Part shown: one piece after another, positions 17,246 to 25,542 of the stretch
How positions within the stretch are numbered: the stretch's first letter is position 1
Layout: the number at the start of each line of letters is the position of its first letter
Assembly: GCA_014801585.1 (NCBI GenBank)
Contig: JAAVDX010000018.1
Span: 169,826 to 225,480 of the forward strand
DNA from: Bacteroides sp.
GTDB taxonomy: Bacteria > Bacteroidota > Bacteroidia > Bacteroidales > Muribaculaceae
Length of the DNA: 55,655 nucleotides
Direction: 5' to 3'
Translations under genes and position numbers: made by a program
Notes under the pieces: model-generated
Told to the model about the DNA's origin: nothing
The model's input: the letters and a program-made list of their open reading frames with translations, nothing else
The model's database searches: none

Positions 17246-17426
17246 CATCTCTGTGAGTCAGATTCTTTTACATATACCGGTTTATCGATTCAGATTTTCT
17301 GTTAGTAATGTTTCATCTTATATCGCCTGAGAATTTATCTGAGGGAGTGTATACTGTATATGTTAAGAATCAGATCATTCAAGATTTAGAGAGATTCAAA
17401 GGAGGTTCGGAGAGAGTTGGGGAGAG

Positions 17427-18140
17427 TCAGAGGTTGACGGTTGTGTAGCGGTGGCGGTACTCCTGCATGAAGGTGGGTTCATCGGGGTTGAGACATATGG
17501 CTCGGTCGATCTTGACGGCTTTGCCGTTGTTAATGAACTCGGCTCCTGAACACTCTTTTGCTATGGGTTTCCATGCTCCGGTCTTGCAGTTGTATTGCCA
17601 TACGTAGGTGCCTTCCACCCAACCGTTACTGTTGCGCATCTCTGTCATTATGACCGTCAGCACACCATTATTCTCTACAATCCCATCCACATTCATCTCT
17701 TCATCGATCATGGATGTTTTATTCAAGGAAATTGTCTGCTGTGAATCAGTGTCACTATCATAGGCTACCATTTTGTTATCATATCCACTTTCATTAGCAG
17801 CCCATTGAGAGTAGAAAATCTTTCTACCGTCTGCGTACAATAAGCGTGCTCCTGAATTTTCCACAGCCTGCAACTTGTAGGCATATCTGTTATCAGCGAG
17901 ATCAACTTCGGCAACAAGTTCTTCGGGCTCAGGTACGGGGGTGTTGGAGGTATTTGTCGTTATAGTGGCATCATACACTGCCGGTCCTACTATAGAATCG
18001 TCTAAACTTTCAGTAACGGCAGCCTTTTCACTATCCGAACTATTGCATGAAGCTACTGTGCTGCCTCCTGCTACCAGTAGAGAGCAAGCGCACAATATCA
18101 TGAACGTGGAAGTGGGGGAAAGAAGTTTATTGAGTTTCAT
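17427..18140 (-). CDS. Lipoprotein of unknown function
   Basis: 237 aa from the ATG at 18140 (MKLNKLLSPTSTFMILCACS); the frame is open another 30 codons into the leader repeat, but the signal peptide fixes the start. A lipobox-like VASC lies at about residue 32. An acidic linker leads to a beta-rich domain with WEGTYVWQYN-type strands. Leader copy 3 sits directly upstream, so this is the clearest gene served by the cassette. Not recognised as a known family. Confidence 0.6.
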   Translation of the reverse strand: MKLNKLLSPTSTFMILCACSLLVAGGSTVASCNSSDSEKAAVTESLDDSIVGPAVYDATITTNTSNTPVPEPEELVAEVDLADNRYAYKLQAVENSGARLLYADGRKIFYSQWAANESGYDNKMVAYDSDTDSQQTISLNKTSMIDEEMNVDGIVENNGVLTVIMTEMRNSNGWVEGTYVWQYNCKTGAWKPIAKECSGAEFINNGKAVKIDRAICLNPDEPTFMQEYRHRYTTVNL

Positions 18141-18164
18141 TGTATGCGGCGTGTTAAGTGTGGT

Positions 18165-18565
18165 TAAGAGCCTTCCCGATTCCCTGGGGCAGTTGATGAG
18201 ATTAGGATAAAAGAAAAGAGGGGAATTCATCGCGCCTCTATCATAGTTACATCAGGCTCGCCAAAGCCTACACGCTGAATGACAGGGAGGTTCGAATAAA
18301 CTGCCCCTCTGCGTTTGTCTATGCTATGGCACGACCCGTCGGGGCCGCCTGGTAGGTGCGACAAAAACAGAAAGAGCGCCTAATCTTGCTCCTCTCAGCG
18401 TGATTCTTATTTGGCGATTAGATGTAACTGAGAAAGAAAGCTTGACACTTTTCTTCACTCTACGGAATTTCTCCTCCGCTTGAGTGTCGCAAAGTTAATC
18501 AATTTTTATGGATCAGGCGCTCGTTTTAACATATTTTAAGAGTTTAGGCAGTTTCACACTATTTC
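18165..18565 (-). repeat. Promoter/leader repeat, copy 3
   Basis: Same architecture as copy 2, with the 49-nt and 58-nt identical blocks. Dyad arms are gagcgcctaatc (18374-18385) and gatcaggcgctc (18511-18522): the T-A pair of copies 1 and 2 has become C-G on both arms (covariation), and the one remaining non-Watson-Crick position is G.U in a leftward transcript. The downstream end abuts the lipoprotein start at 18140. Confidence 0.9.
18490..18522 (-). promoter_or_regulatory. Putative promoter of leader repeat copy 3
   Basis: TAACTTTG on the minus strand at 18497-18490, with the dyad arm over the -33 position as in the other copies. A second minus-strand TAACTTTG at 18663-18656 could be an upstream promoter. 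Confidence 0.55.
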
Positions 18566-18931
18566 TGTGGGGTTCGGCTGACCTCCGGTGCTGATCTCCG
18601 AGAGTCAGTTGATAGCGATCGGTGGCCGATACTGATACCCGTTGGATTTCGGTTGCAAAGTTAATAGTAGGAAGCACCGTACGCAAGAGGCATTTGGCAC
18701 GGTTAGGCGGTTTAGATTCAAAAGCTGGAAATAAGGGGGATTTTTTCGGGATTATTCTTGACTATTGAAATTTGCTCGTGTGGGTGCTGAGGACTCGCTT
18801 TAAGGCAGATTCTAAGGAATTTGCGTAAGTATTAGGTCAAAGGCAGAGAGTTTAAAATAACAGCATGTCGTAGAAACTCAGTGAGTTCCCTGCTCTTCCG
18901 TGTGCGCTTATACTCTTTGACAGGGGGAATT
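18566..18931. other. Intergenic region between divergent genes
   Basis: No gene seen. It holds a second leftward TAACTTTG (18656-18663) and otherwise unremarkable sequence. Confidence 0.4.
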
Positions 18932-18961
18932 TTTGGATTTGGATTGAATTTGCTAACTTTG
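18932..18961 (+). promoter_or_regulatory. Promoter of the 589-aa gene
   Basis: TTTG (18932-18935), 18-nt spacer, TAACTTTG (18954-18961): close to the Bacteroidetes consensus. Transcription would start near 18968, giving a leader of about 80 nt. Confidence 0.65.
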
Positions 18962-19003
18962 CGGTCGGATAGCAGGATGAGTTGGATTTTCATATTCCCG
19001 GAG

Positions 19004-19035
19004 TAACTTAAGGGGTAACTTAAGGGGTAACTTAA
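19004..19035 (+). repeat. 12-bp tandem repeat in the 5' leader
   Basis: Unit taacttaagggg occurs at 19004-19015 and 19016-19027 and in part at 19028-19035, ending 14 nt before the ATG of the 589-aa gene. AAGGGG resembles a ribosome-binding site and is repeated. Confidence 0.85.
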
Positions 19036-19049
19036 CTATTGGTATTACA

Positions 19050-20819
19050 ATGATTGAAGAGTTGACCAAATATGAAGCGATCGAAGCGGCCTACAGGACG
19101 CGGTTGATCCGGCGTGCAGATGCCGAATATGAGAAGGATTGGGGTGTATCGTTCGAAACGGTGAGGGCCAACCGAGAGTCGCAGCGAGATGTCGATACCT
19201 ATTATTCAATTATGGATAAAGCGGCACAGGAAGTGTTGCCCATCCCTCTCAGTGATATTACGCGCTCATATATTAACGCTGCGGAGTTCTTCACGGAATG
19301 TGATTGGGGCGACCGCCAACAGGCAGCTTCGCGGAAGAGGTTTTTACGGATGATTTTCCAGTTTGCAGCCGCACCCCGCGTCGGTATGCTCAGAACGAAT
19401 GCCTCCGGGTCGCCTACCACCAACATGCTTTCCCCCGATGAGATCGCAAAATTCAAAGTAAAGGATATCGACAATGAACTTCTCGGGCTGTTCTTTCCCG
19501 ACGGACTTTTGGATATCCCTCTCATCTCCATCAGTTGGATTATACTTTTCACCTTTGATATCGTTGATCCGAAACGTGCTACCAACGAACGAAGCCACGA
19601 CATCAAAGATGCGCACACCATTGCCGCTCTCAAAAGGATGCGCGACCTTATGACGGTTCTTCGCGACGACACTCCGAAAATGGGCTCGTTCGACAAACCT
19701 CTCATCTTTATTCAGATCATAGAAAATATCGACTGCGCACTTGCCGATCCGGAAATTCGCAATGAATGGACGCCCTTGCATTTCCTTACTCTAATGCGAC
19801 AGACTATCGAGGCCTGCCGCACAACCGCTATTCCTGAAGCCAGATACGAGGGTGGCAAGAATCTCTTGAATCCTACCATTCCGGGCATATGGGTCGATAA
19901 TGCCGACAATGGAGAAAACCGATTCTGGATTTTTGCTTATGATTTTTATTTCACGTTTTGCTATAGCCGCAACGGAGAGGGATGGGAACTGAATGTCTAT
20001 GAATTCCAACTGCTGGAACCGGAGGACTCCGCTATCCCTACCTACTTCTATCTGCTCCCTCCGGAAGTAGTATCCAACTATATTCTCAATCCGCAACGCA
20101 GCAATCCGGAAGATGCTGTGGCCAAAGGATATATCCACTTCAAGACAGATGGGGAGAGCGGTGAGCTGATTAAGATAACGTTGGAAGACGCATGGGAATT
20201 TCCCGAATGGTTGAAATGGCAGAGTTGGAAGCGCATTCAGCCGCACGACGACCGCCATAGGGAGTTCCGCGAAGTAATCCGGCGAATCTACGACCCCTCG
20301 GATCCTCAATCAGCAATCTTCCGCCACCGCAACCCGGAGCTAACCGATTATCTGAATGCACTCGTCGGAAGCGACAACCGTTATATATATGTGTACGATT
20401 GGGCTCCCCCAGGATTTAAATTGCACGAATTATCAAACGAACGTTTTATATATGAGTGCGACTGCGATGAAGTTCCCACATCCCTACCCCTCTTCGAATT
20501 GACTCCGACAGAAGTTAACCCTCTATATGCCATACCGTTCGACATGCACAGGAATTGGAAGAATTGGAGAAAAAAGAGCGCTATGTGCTCTGCCTCAGAA
20601 AATAACAACCGATCGGCAAACAGCGACTCGAATATTGCCTATCTATGCGAAATCATGGCCGGGCGTCCGAACCTCTCCTCTGCCACAATCTCCCATTACC
20701 ACCGGAGTGCATCACCCGTTCTTCAGCCTCCCGACTTCGGATTTCATATAGTTCTCGATGCGGAAACGCTGAAAAGAACCGGAATACTGAAGTTTACCTC
20801 ATCCCTGTTCAAGCAATAA
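19050..20819 (+). CDS. Unrecognised 589-aa cytoplasmic protein
   Basis: No signal peptide or membrane segment is evident. The N-terminus is charged and helical, and the middle is rich in aromatic residues (FWIFAYDFYFTFCYSRN, WLKWQSWKRIQ). A late Cys-containing segment (YECDCDEVP) and HYHRS are notable, but no known domain can be named. Codon use resembles the neighbouring core genes, so there is no sign of recent transfer. It has its own promoter and a repeat-bearing leader, and ends about 150 nt before tgt. Confidence 0.65.
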   Translation: MIEELTKYEAIEAAYRTRLIRRADAEYEKDWGVSFETVRANRESQRDVDTYYSIMDKAAQEVLPIPLSDITRSYINAAEFFTECDWGDRQQAASRKRFLRMIFQFAAAPRVGMLRTNASGSPTTNMLSPDEIAKFKVKDIDNELLGLFFPDGLLDIPLISISWIILFTFDIVDPKRATNERSHDIKDAHTIAALKRMRDLMTVLRDDTPKMGSFDKPLIFIQIIENIDCALADPEIRNEWTPLHFLTLMRQTIEACRTTAIPEARYEGGKNLLNPTIPGIWVDNADNGENRFWIFAYDFYFTFCYSRNGEGWELNVYEFQLLEPEDSAIPTYFYLLPPEVVSNYILNPQRSNPEDAVAKGYIHFKTDGESGELIKITLEDAWEFPEWLKWQSWKRIQPHDDRHREFREVIRRIYDPSDPQSAIFRHRNPELTDYLNALVGSDNRYIYVYDWAPPGFKLHELSNERFIYECDCDEVPTSLPLFELTPTEVNPLYAIPFDMHRNWKNWRKKSAMCSASENNNRSANSDSNIAYLCEIMAGRPNLSSATISHYHRSASPVLQPPDFGFHIVLDAETLKRTGILKFTSSLFKQ

Positions 20820-20876
20820 GGAATCAAGTTATAAAACCTGCAACATACAATCTGCCACTGCCGGAAGATGAATTTT

Positions 20877-20907
20877 TTTGTCGGGTCATAAAGATTTTGT
20901 AACTTTG
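20877..20907 (+). promoter_or_regulatory. Promoter of tgt
   Basis: TTTG (20877-20880), 19-nt spacer, TAACTTTG (20900-20907): full match to the Bacteroidetes consensus. ATG follows at 20971. Confidence 0.8.
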
Positions 20908-20970
20908 TAGTCACGAATCACGAATGAAGTTGCCAAACGGATTCAACAACTTCAATTACGAAACGACTAT

Positions 20971-22101
20971 ATGGATTTCAAACTTGAAGCTACTGCCCCG
21001 GGCACTAATGCCCGCGCGGGAATGATCACTACCGATCATGGTCTTGTGCCCACCCCCATCTTTATGCCCGTAGGCACAGTGGGAAGTGTCAAAGGTGTGC
21101 ATTTCCGTGAACTCCGCGACGACATCGACGCGAAAATCATTCTGGGTAATACATATCATCTCTATCTGCGTCCCGGACTTGACATCATCCGTCAGGCCGG
21201 TGGTCTTCATAAGTTTAACGGCTGGGACCGTCCGATCCTCACGGACTCCGGTGGTTTTCAGGTGTTTTCCCTCTCTTCTATCCGCAAACTCAAGGAGGAA
21301 GGAGCCTATTTCCGCAGCCATATCGACGGTTCGAAACATCTCTTCACTCCGGAAGGTGTCGTAGATATCGAACGCATAATCGGAGCCGACATAATGATGG
21401 CTCTTGATGAATGTCCTCCCGGCACGTCGGATTATACTTACGCAAAGAATTCTCTTGCCCTCACCATGCGCTGGCTGAAGCGCGGCTGGGACCGATATAA
21501 GGAGACGGAAGGCCTCTACGGATATTCACAGGCGTATTTCCCGATAGTGCAGGGATGTGTCTATCCCGACCTTCGCCGAGAGGCCGCCAAGGCAGTAGCC
21601 GACTATGGCGCCGACGGTAATGCCATCGGCGGATTGGCCGTAGGCGAACCTACCGAACAGATGTATGAGATGATTGAAATCGTTAACGACATCCTCCCGA
21701 CCGATAAACCGCGATACCTGATGGGAGTCGGCACGCCGGCCAATATTCTCGAAGCAATCGACCGCGGCGTCGACATGATGGACTGCGTAATGCCCACACG
21801 CAACGGCCGCAACGGCATGCTCTTCACGCGCAACGGCATCATGAATATGCGCAATAAAAAATGGGCCGACGATTTCTCTCCTCTCGACGAAGGCGGACCC
21901 ACCTACGTCGACGAAGTATACTCAAAAGCTTACGTTCGCCATCTTTTCATCAGCAACGAACTCCTTGCCATGCAGATAGCATCTATTCACAATCTCGGTT
22001 TCTATCTCTGGCTCGTCAGCGAAGCCCGTAAGCATATCTTCTCCGGTGACTTCGCCGCCTGGAAGAAGGAAATGATTGAAAGAGTGACCCGTCGACTCTG
22101 A
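20971..22101 (+). CDS. tgt: Queuine/preQ1 tRNA-ribosyltransferase
   Basis: 376 aa, normal length. It exchanges guanine-34 of GUN-anticodon tRNAs for preQ1. LTDSGGFQVFS carries the base Asp (D92) and MMDCVMPTRNGRNG the nucleophile Asp (D271); GGLAVGEP lines the substrate pocket. The usual zinc site CxCxxC is absent: the aligned stretch reads EGGPTYVDEV (about 307-316), although the later His in SIHN (H340) remains. The enzyme may be structurally zinc-free, possibly a lineage trait. It is followed by the lptG-like gene, a neighbourhood familiar from Bacteroidetes. Confidence 0.97.
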   Translation: MDFKLEATAPGTNARAGMITTDHGLVPTPIFMPVGTVGSVKGVHFRELRDDIDAKIILGNTYHLYLRPGLDIIRQAGGLHKFNGWDRPILTDSGGFQVFSLSSIRKLKEEGAYFRSHIDGSKHLFTPEGVVDIERIIGADIMMALDECPPGTSDYTYAKNSLALTMRWLKRGWDRYKETEGLYGYSQAYFPIVQGCVYPDLRREAAKAVADYGADGNAIGGLAVGEPTEQMYEMIEIVNDILPTDKPRYLMGVGTPANILEAIDRGVDMMDCVMPTRNGRNGMLFTRNGIMNMRNKKWADDFSPLDEGGPTYVDEVYSKAYVRHLFISNELLAMQIASIHNLGFYLWLVSEARKHIFSGDFAAWKKEMIERVTRRL

Positions 22102-22137
22102 TCATAACGGCTCCGGAATAAGAACCATCTGAGAATT

Positions 22138-23427
22138 ATGAGTGAATTAGAACCGGCAGAACCGCTCGCCTCCGAGTCCGGCGCTTCCCTATCTTACGCT
22201 GGCGAATCCCCTGAATCAGGCCTATACCCTGAGATGCAGGAGGATGTTCAGGACCTAAAGATAAAGAAACGCTCACGTCGGATCAACATATCGCCTATGC
22301 TGCTTTCCCCTTTCCGTAAGGGGAAGGATTGGTTTGTGCGCTCACTACGGTTTACGATTCTCGACCGATACATTCTCAAACAGTTCTTAGGCACATACGT
22401 GATGGCCACAATCCTCTTCCTCGCTGTCATCACGATGTTTGACGTTACGGAGAAACTGGATGCGTTCCTTACAGCTCCCCTCAAGGAGACTCTCTTCGAT
22501 TATTTCGCATCTTTCCTCCCCTATTTTGCCAATCAGTTATCACCGCTATTCGTATTCATCGCCGTAATCTTCTTCACCTCCAAACTTGCAGGAAACTCGG
22601 AGATTATCGCTATCCTTTCGAGCGGTGTCAGCTATAAGCGTCTGCTAAGGCCTTATATGATCGGTGCAACCATTCTCGCAGCTCTTACCTTCGCTCTCTC
22701 CAATTACATAATCCCGCCTACCAATGTAGCCCGGATTAAGTATACTAATAAGTATGTCAAGAACAAGAGTGTAGAGTCGGGGTCCAATATCCAGCTGATG
22801 GCCTCGCCGGGCAACGTAGTCTACATGAGCCGGTTTGAAAATTCCGATAAGACGGGCTATCGCTTTTCTATGGATAAATTTGATGGTAAGACGATCGTCT
22901 CGCGCATGACCGCCAGAACCGCACGCTACGACTCCACCCGACAATACCACTGGACTCTCAACGACTACATGATCCGAGATTTCCACGGGATGGAAGAGAA
23001 AGTGCGCACAGGTTATAAACTCGACACCATCATCCCCATCGAACCGAAGGATTTCCTCATCTCCGTCAATGACCAGGAGACCCTTACCACTCCGCAGATC
23101 ACCGACTACGTGGAGAAACAAAAGATGCGCGGTGTGGCCAACATCAAGGCTTTCGAGATTGAGAAAGAACGCCGATACGCAGCTACAGCAGCCGCTTTCA
23201 TCCTTACGTTGATCGGAATGTCGCTGAGTTCTAAGAAGGTAAAAGGAGGAATGGGCATCAATATAGGTATCGGACTGGCTCTGAGCTTCAGCTACATTCT
23301 CTTCTCCACAGTCACGTCTTCTCTCGCCATCAACGGATATACCTCTCCCTTCATAGCTATGGAGATCCCCAACGTGGTCTATCTCCTCATCGGATTATAT
23401 CTTTTCCGGAGAGTTTCGCGCTCATGA
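22138..23427 (+). CDS. lptG: LptF/LptG family LPS export permease
   Basis: 429 aa. After a charged N-terminal extension of about 75 residues comes the family start LDRYILKQFLGTYVMATILF, three membrane segments, a periplasmic domain (about 190-340) and three more membrane segments (AAAFILTLIGMSLSS...). In the inner membrane, LptF/G form the ABC transporter that lifts lipopolysaccharide out of the membrane. SSGVSYKRLLRPY is the conserved loop near the third helix. LptG versus LptF cannot be settled; the symbol follows the usual label next to tgt. The N-terminal extension is longer than typical. Confidence 0.88.
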   Translation: MSELEPAEPLASESGASLSYAGESPESGLYPEMQEDVQDLKIKKRSRRINISPMLLSPFRKGKDWFVRSLRFTILDRYILKQFLGTYVMATILFLAVITMFDVTEKLDAFLTAPLKETLFDYFASFLPYFANQLSPLFVFIAVIFFTSKLAGNSEIIAILSSGVSYKRLLRPYMIGATILAALTFALSNYIIPPTNVARIKYTNKYVKNKSVESGSNIQLMASPGNVVYMSRFENSDKTGYRFSMDKFDGKTIVSRMTARTARYDSTRQYHWTLNDYMIRDFHGMEEKVRTGYKLDTIIPIEPKDFLISVNDQETLTTPQITDYVEKQKMRGVANIKAFEIEKERRYAATAAAFILTLIGMSLSSKKVKGGMGINIGIGLALSFSYILFSTVTSSLAINGYTSPFIAMEIPNVVYLLIGLYLFRRVSRS

Positions 23428-23472
23428 CGCTCAACCCTCCTTAATCAAATGGATTGTTAAATCAACATTTCT

Positions 23473-24255
23473 ATGGCACAAAAACCTCAGAACCAACCAT
23501 CCGGACTCGCAGGACGCTTCCCGGTGCTGACTAACATAGTAATAATCATCGCCGTGGCCGCACTCGGACTCTTCATAGTATATTTCGCTATAGCTATCTT
23601 CACGAAGCATGGCCGCACAGATCAAGTGCCACACGTGGAGAATAAATCCTACACGGAAGCCATACGCATCCTTCACGACGAGGGTTTCCAAGTCGACATC
23701 CGCGATTCGCTATATAAAGACAACGTGCGTCCGGGGTACGTCATTGAGCAGTTCCCGAAAGCAGGGTCAATCGTAAAACCCGGACGTAAGATATTTCTAT
23801 ATATCAATGCAGTCCATCCGAAAGAGGTCGTTATCGACGACGACAACCATCCGATGGAGGATGCTCTCAAAAGTTTTTCTCCTCGCTCCGGACTCGCCCG
23901 TCTGCAGGAACTCGGCTTTAAGAATGTAAGAGTCGTAAAGGTGCTCGGAGATAACGACTGTATCGTAAAAGTTCTTGCCAACGGTGTGCCGGTTAAGAAG
24001 ATGCAGAAAGTGCCTGTAAATGCGTCTATCGTAGTGCAGGTGTACGACGGTCGGCTCACTGAGATACGCGACTCACTGCAAAACGAAGAACTCATGGCGA
24101 CTCGCGCCGAACAACTCAGCAACGGCGCCACTAACTTCGAACCCGACTATGGTGGAGCAGCCGGCTACGTGCCTGATTATCCTTCTGAATCCAAATCTTC
24201 CCAAAAATCATCCGAAGAGACTACCGTCACTGAGGAAGAAATCGAATTCTATTAA
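23473..24255 (+). CDS. PASTA-domain membrane protein
   Basis: 260 aa: a short cytoplasmic N-terminus, one membrane helix (VLTNIVIIIAVAALGLFIVY) and extracytoplasmic PASTA repeats (VPHVENKSYTEAIRILHDEG, then a second from about residue 135, with GLARLQELGFKNVRVV). PASTA domains bind muropeptides or beta-lactams. The C-terminus is low-complexity Ser/Glu/Thr. There is no kinase domain, the usual state in Bacteroidetes. It lies just upstream of the rluD-like gene, a common pairing. Confidence 0.88.
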   Translation: MAQKPQNQPSGLAGRFPVLTNIVIIIAVAALGLFIVYFAIAIFTKHGRTDQVPHVENKSYTEAIRILHDEGFQVDIRDSLYKDNVRPGYVIEQFPKAGSIVKPGRKIFLYINAVHPKEVVIDDDNHPMEDALKSFSPRSGLARLQELGFKNVRVVKVLGDNDCIVKVLANGVPVKKMQKVPVNASIVVQVYDGRLTEIRDSLQNEELMATRAEQLSNGATNFEPDYGGAAGYVPDYPSESKSSQKSSEETTVTEEEIEFY

Positions 24256-24285
24256 TTCTCAACCTCATTCATTGAAGTAGATATT

Positions 24286-25374
24286 ATGATTATTGAAGAA
24301 AATCCCATTGAAGGCTTCGACGAAGAGGAGAATGAGAAGGAGATTGTCGAACCTCTCTTCGTCACGTCCGACGGTAAGGAGATGTATGAGCATTTCAGAT
24401 TCGTGGCCGATGAAGGTCAGAAACTTCTCCGTGTCGATAAATTCCTCGTGGAGAGAATGCAGAAGACTTCCCGCAATCGTATTCAGCAGGCTGCCGAAGC
24501 CGATTGTATCGTTGTCAATGGTAAGTCGGTAAAGTCTTCTTATAAGGTGAAGCCGGGCGATGTGGTAAGCATCGTGATGGATAGGCCGAAGTATGAACTG
24601 GAGATTATCCCGGAAGACATCCCTCTCGAAATCGTATATGAGGATGACGCGCTGCTCGTAGTCAACAAGCCTGCCGGAATGGTCGTCCATCCCGGACACG
24701 GCAACTACACAGGTACTCTCGTCAATGCTCTCGCATGGCATTTCAAGGATGACCCCGATTACGACGTTTCCGACCCGCGTCTCGGTCTTGTACACCGTAT
24801 TGATAAGGACACCTCCGGCCTGCTCGTCGTGGCGAAGACCCCGGAGGCAAAAACCGATCTCGGAAAGCAATTCTTCAATAAAACCACACGCCGCGAATAT
24901 AGGGCGCTCGTATGGGGTAATTTCCCGGAGAATAAGGGTACCATCATCGGCAATATTGCCCGGAATCCACGCAACAAACTGCAGATGGCCGTATTCTCCG
25001 ACCCGAATATCGGCAAACACGCCGTCACCCATTATGAGGTATTGGAAAATTTCGGATATGTGACTCTCGTTAAATGCGTGCTTGAGACCGGAAGAACCCA
25101 TCAGATCCGTGTCCACATGTTATCGCAAGGCCATCCCCTTTTCAACGATGCCCGCTACGGTGGCGACCGCATACTGAAAGGGACTACATTTGCAAAATAT
25201 CAACGTTTCATCGAGAATTGCTTCGCCATCTGCCCTCGCCAGGCCCTACACGCAAAGACTCTCGGTTTCCGCCATCCCGTCACCGGAAAGGAAATGGACT
25301 TCGAAGCTCCAATCCCCCCCGATATGGAAGCTTTGCTTGAAAAATGGCGCAACTATACCTCTGAAAAGGCCTAA
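24286..25374 (+). CDS. rluD: RluD-type 23S rRNA pseudouridine synthase
   Basis: 362 aa. An N-terminal acidic stretch precedes an S4 RNA-binding domain (about 46-95, LLRVDKFLVERMQKTSRNRI). The catalytic motif HRIDKDTSGLLVV contains the nucleophile Asp (D173), and GRTHQIRVH is the second family motif. The family isomerises uridines in helix 69 of 23S rRNA (RluD) or nearby sites; the exact target is not shown by sequence. It starts 30 nt after the PASTA gene, so the two are probably cotranscribed. Confidence 0.93.
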   Translation: MIIEENPIEGFDEEENEKEIVEPLFVTSDGKEMYEHFRFVADEGQKLLRVDKFLVERMQKTSRNRIQQAAEADCIVVNGKSVKSSYKVKPGDVVSIVMDRPKYELEIIPEDIPLEIVYEDDALLVVNKPAGMVVHPGHGNYTGTLVNALAWHFKDDPDYDVSDPRLGLVHRIDKDTSGLLVVAKTPEAKTDLGKQFFNKTTRREYRALVWGNFPENKGTIIGNIARNPRNKLQMAVFSDPNIGKHAVTHYEVLENFGYVTLVKCVLETGRTHQIRVHMLSQGHPLFNDARYGGDRILKGTTFAKYQRFIENCFAICPRQALHAKTLGFRHPVTGKEMDFEAPIPPDMEALLEKWRNYTSEKA

Positions 25375-25542
25375 TTCCGACAGAATTTAACATTTATTTA
25401 GAGTCGCCGTAGTTTTCACCGAATTCACAGAGACTCACTTAATGAATTTATGATTAAATTTGCAGAGTAGGCTTTTGGCAACTGCAAAATCTAACCTTTT
25501 GCATCATCTTTACGTTAAGATAGATAGATAAAAGATAGAATT

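Noticed and set aside
19202-20608. Minus-strand ORFs of 145-172 aa opposite the 589-aa gene
   Set aside because: Overlap completely with a better frame, no motifs or start context.
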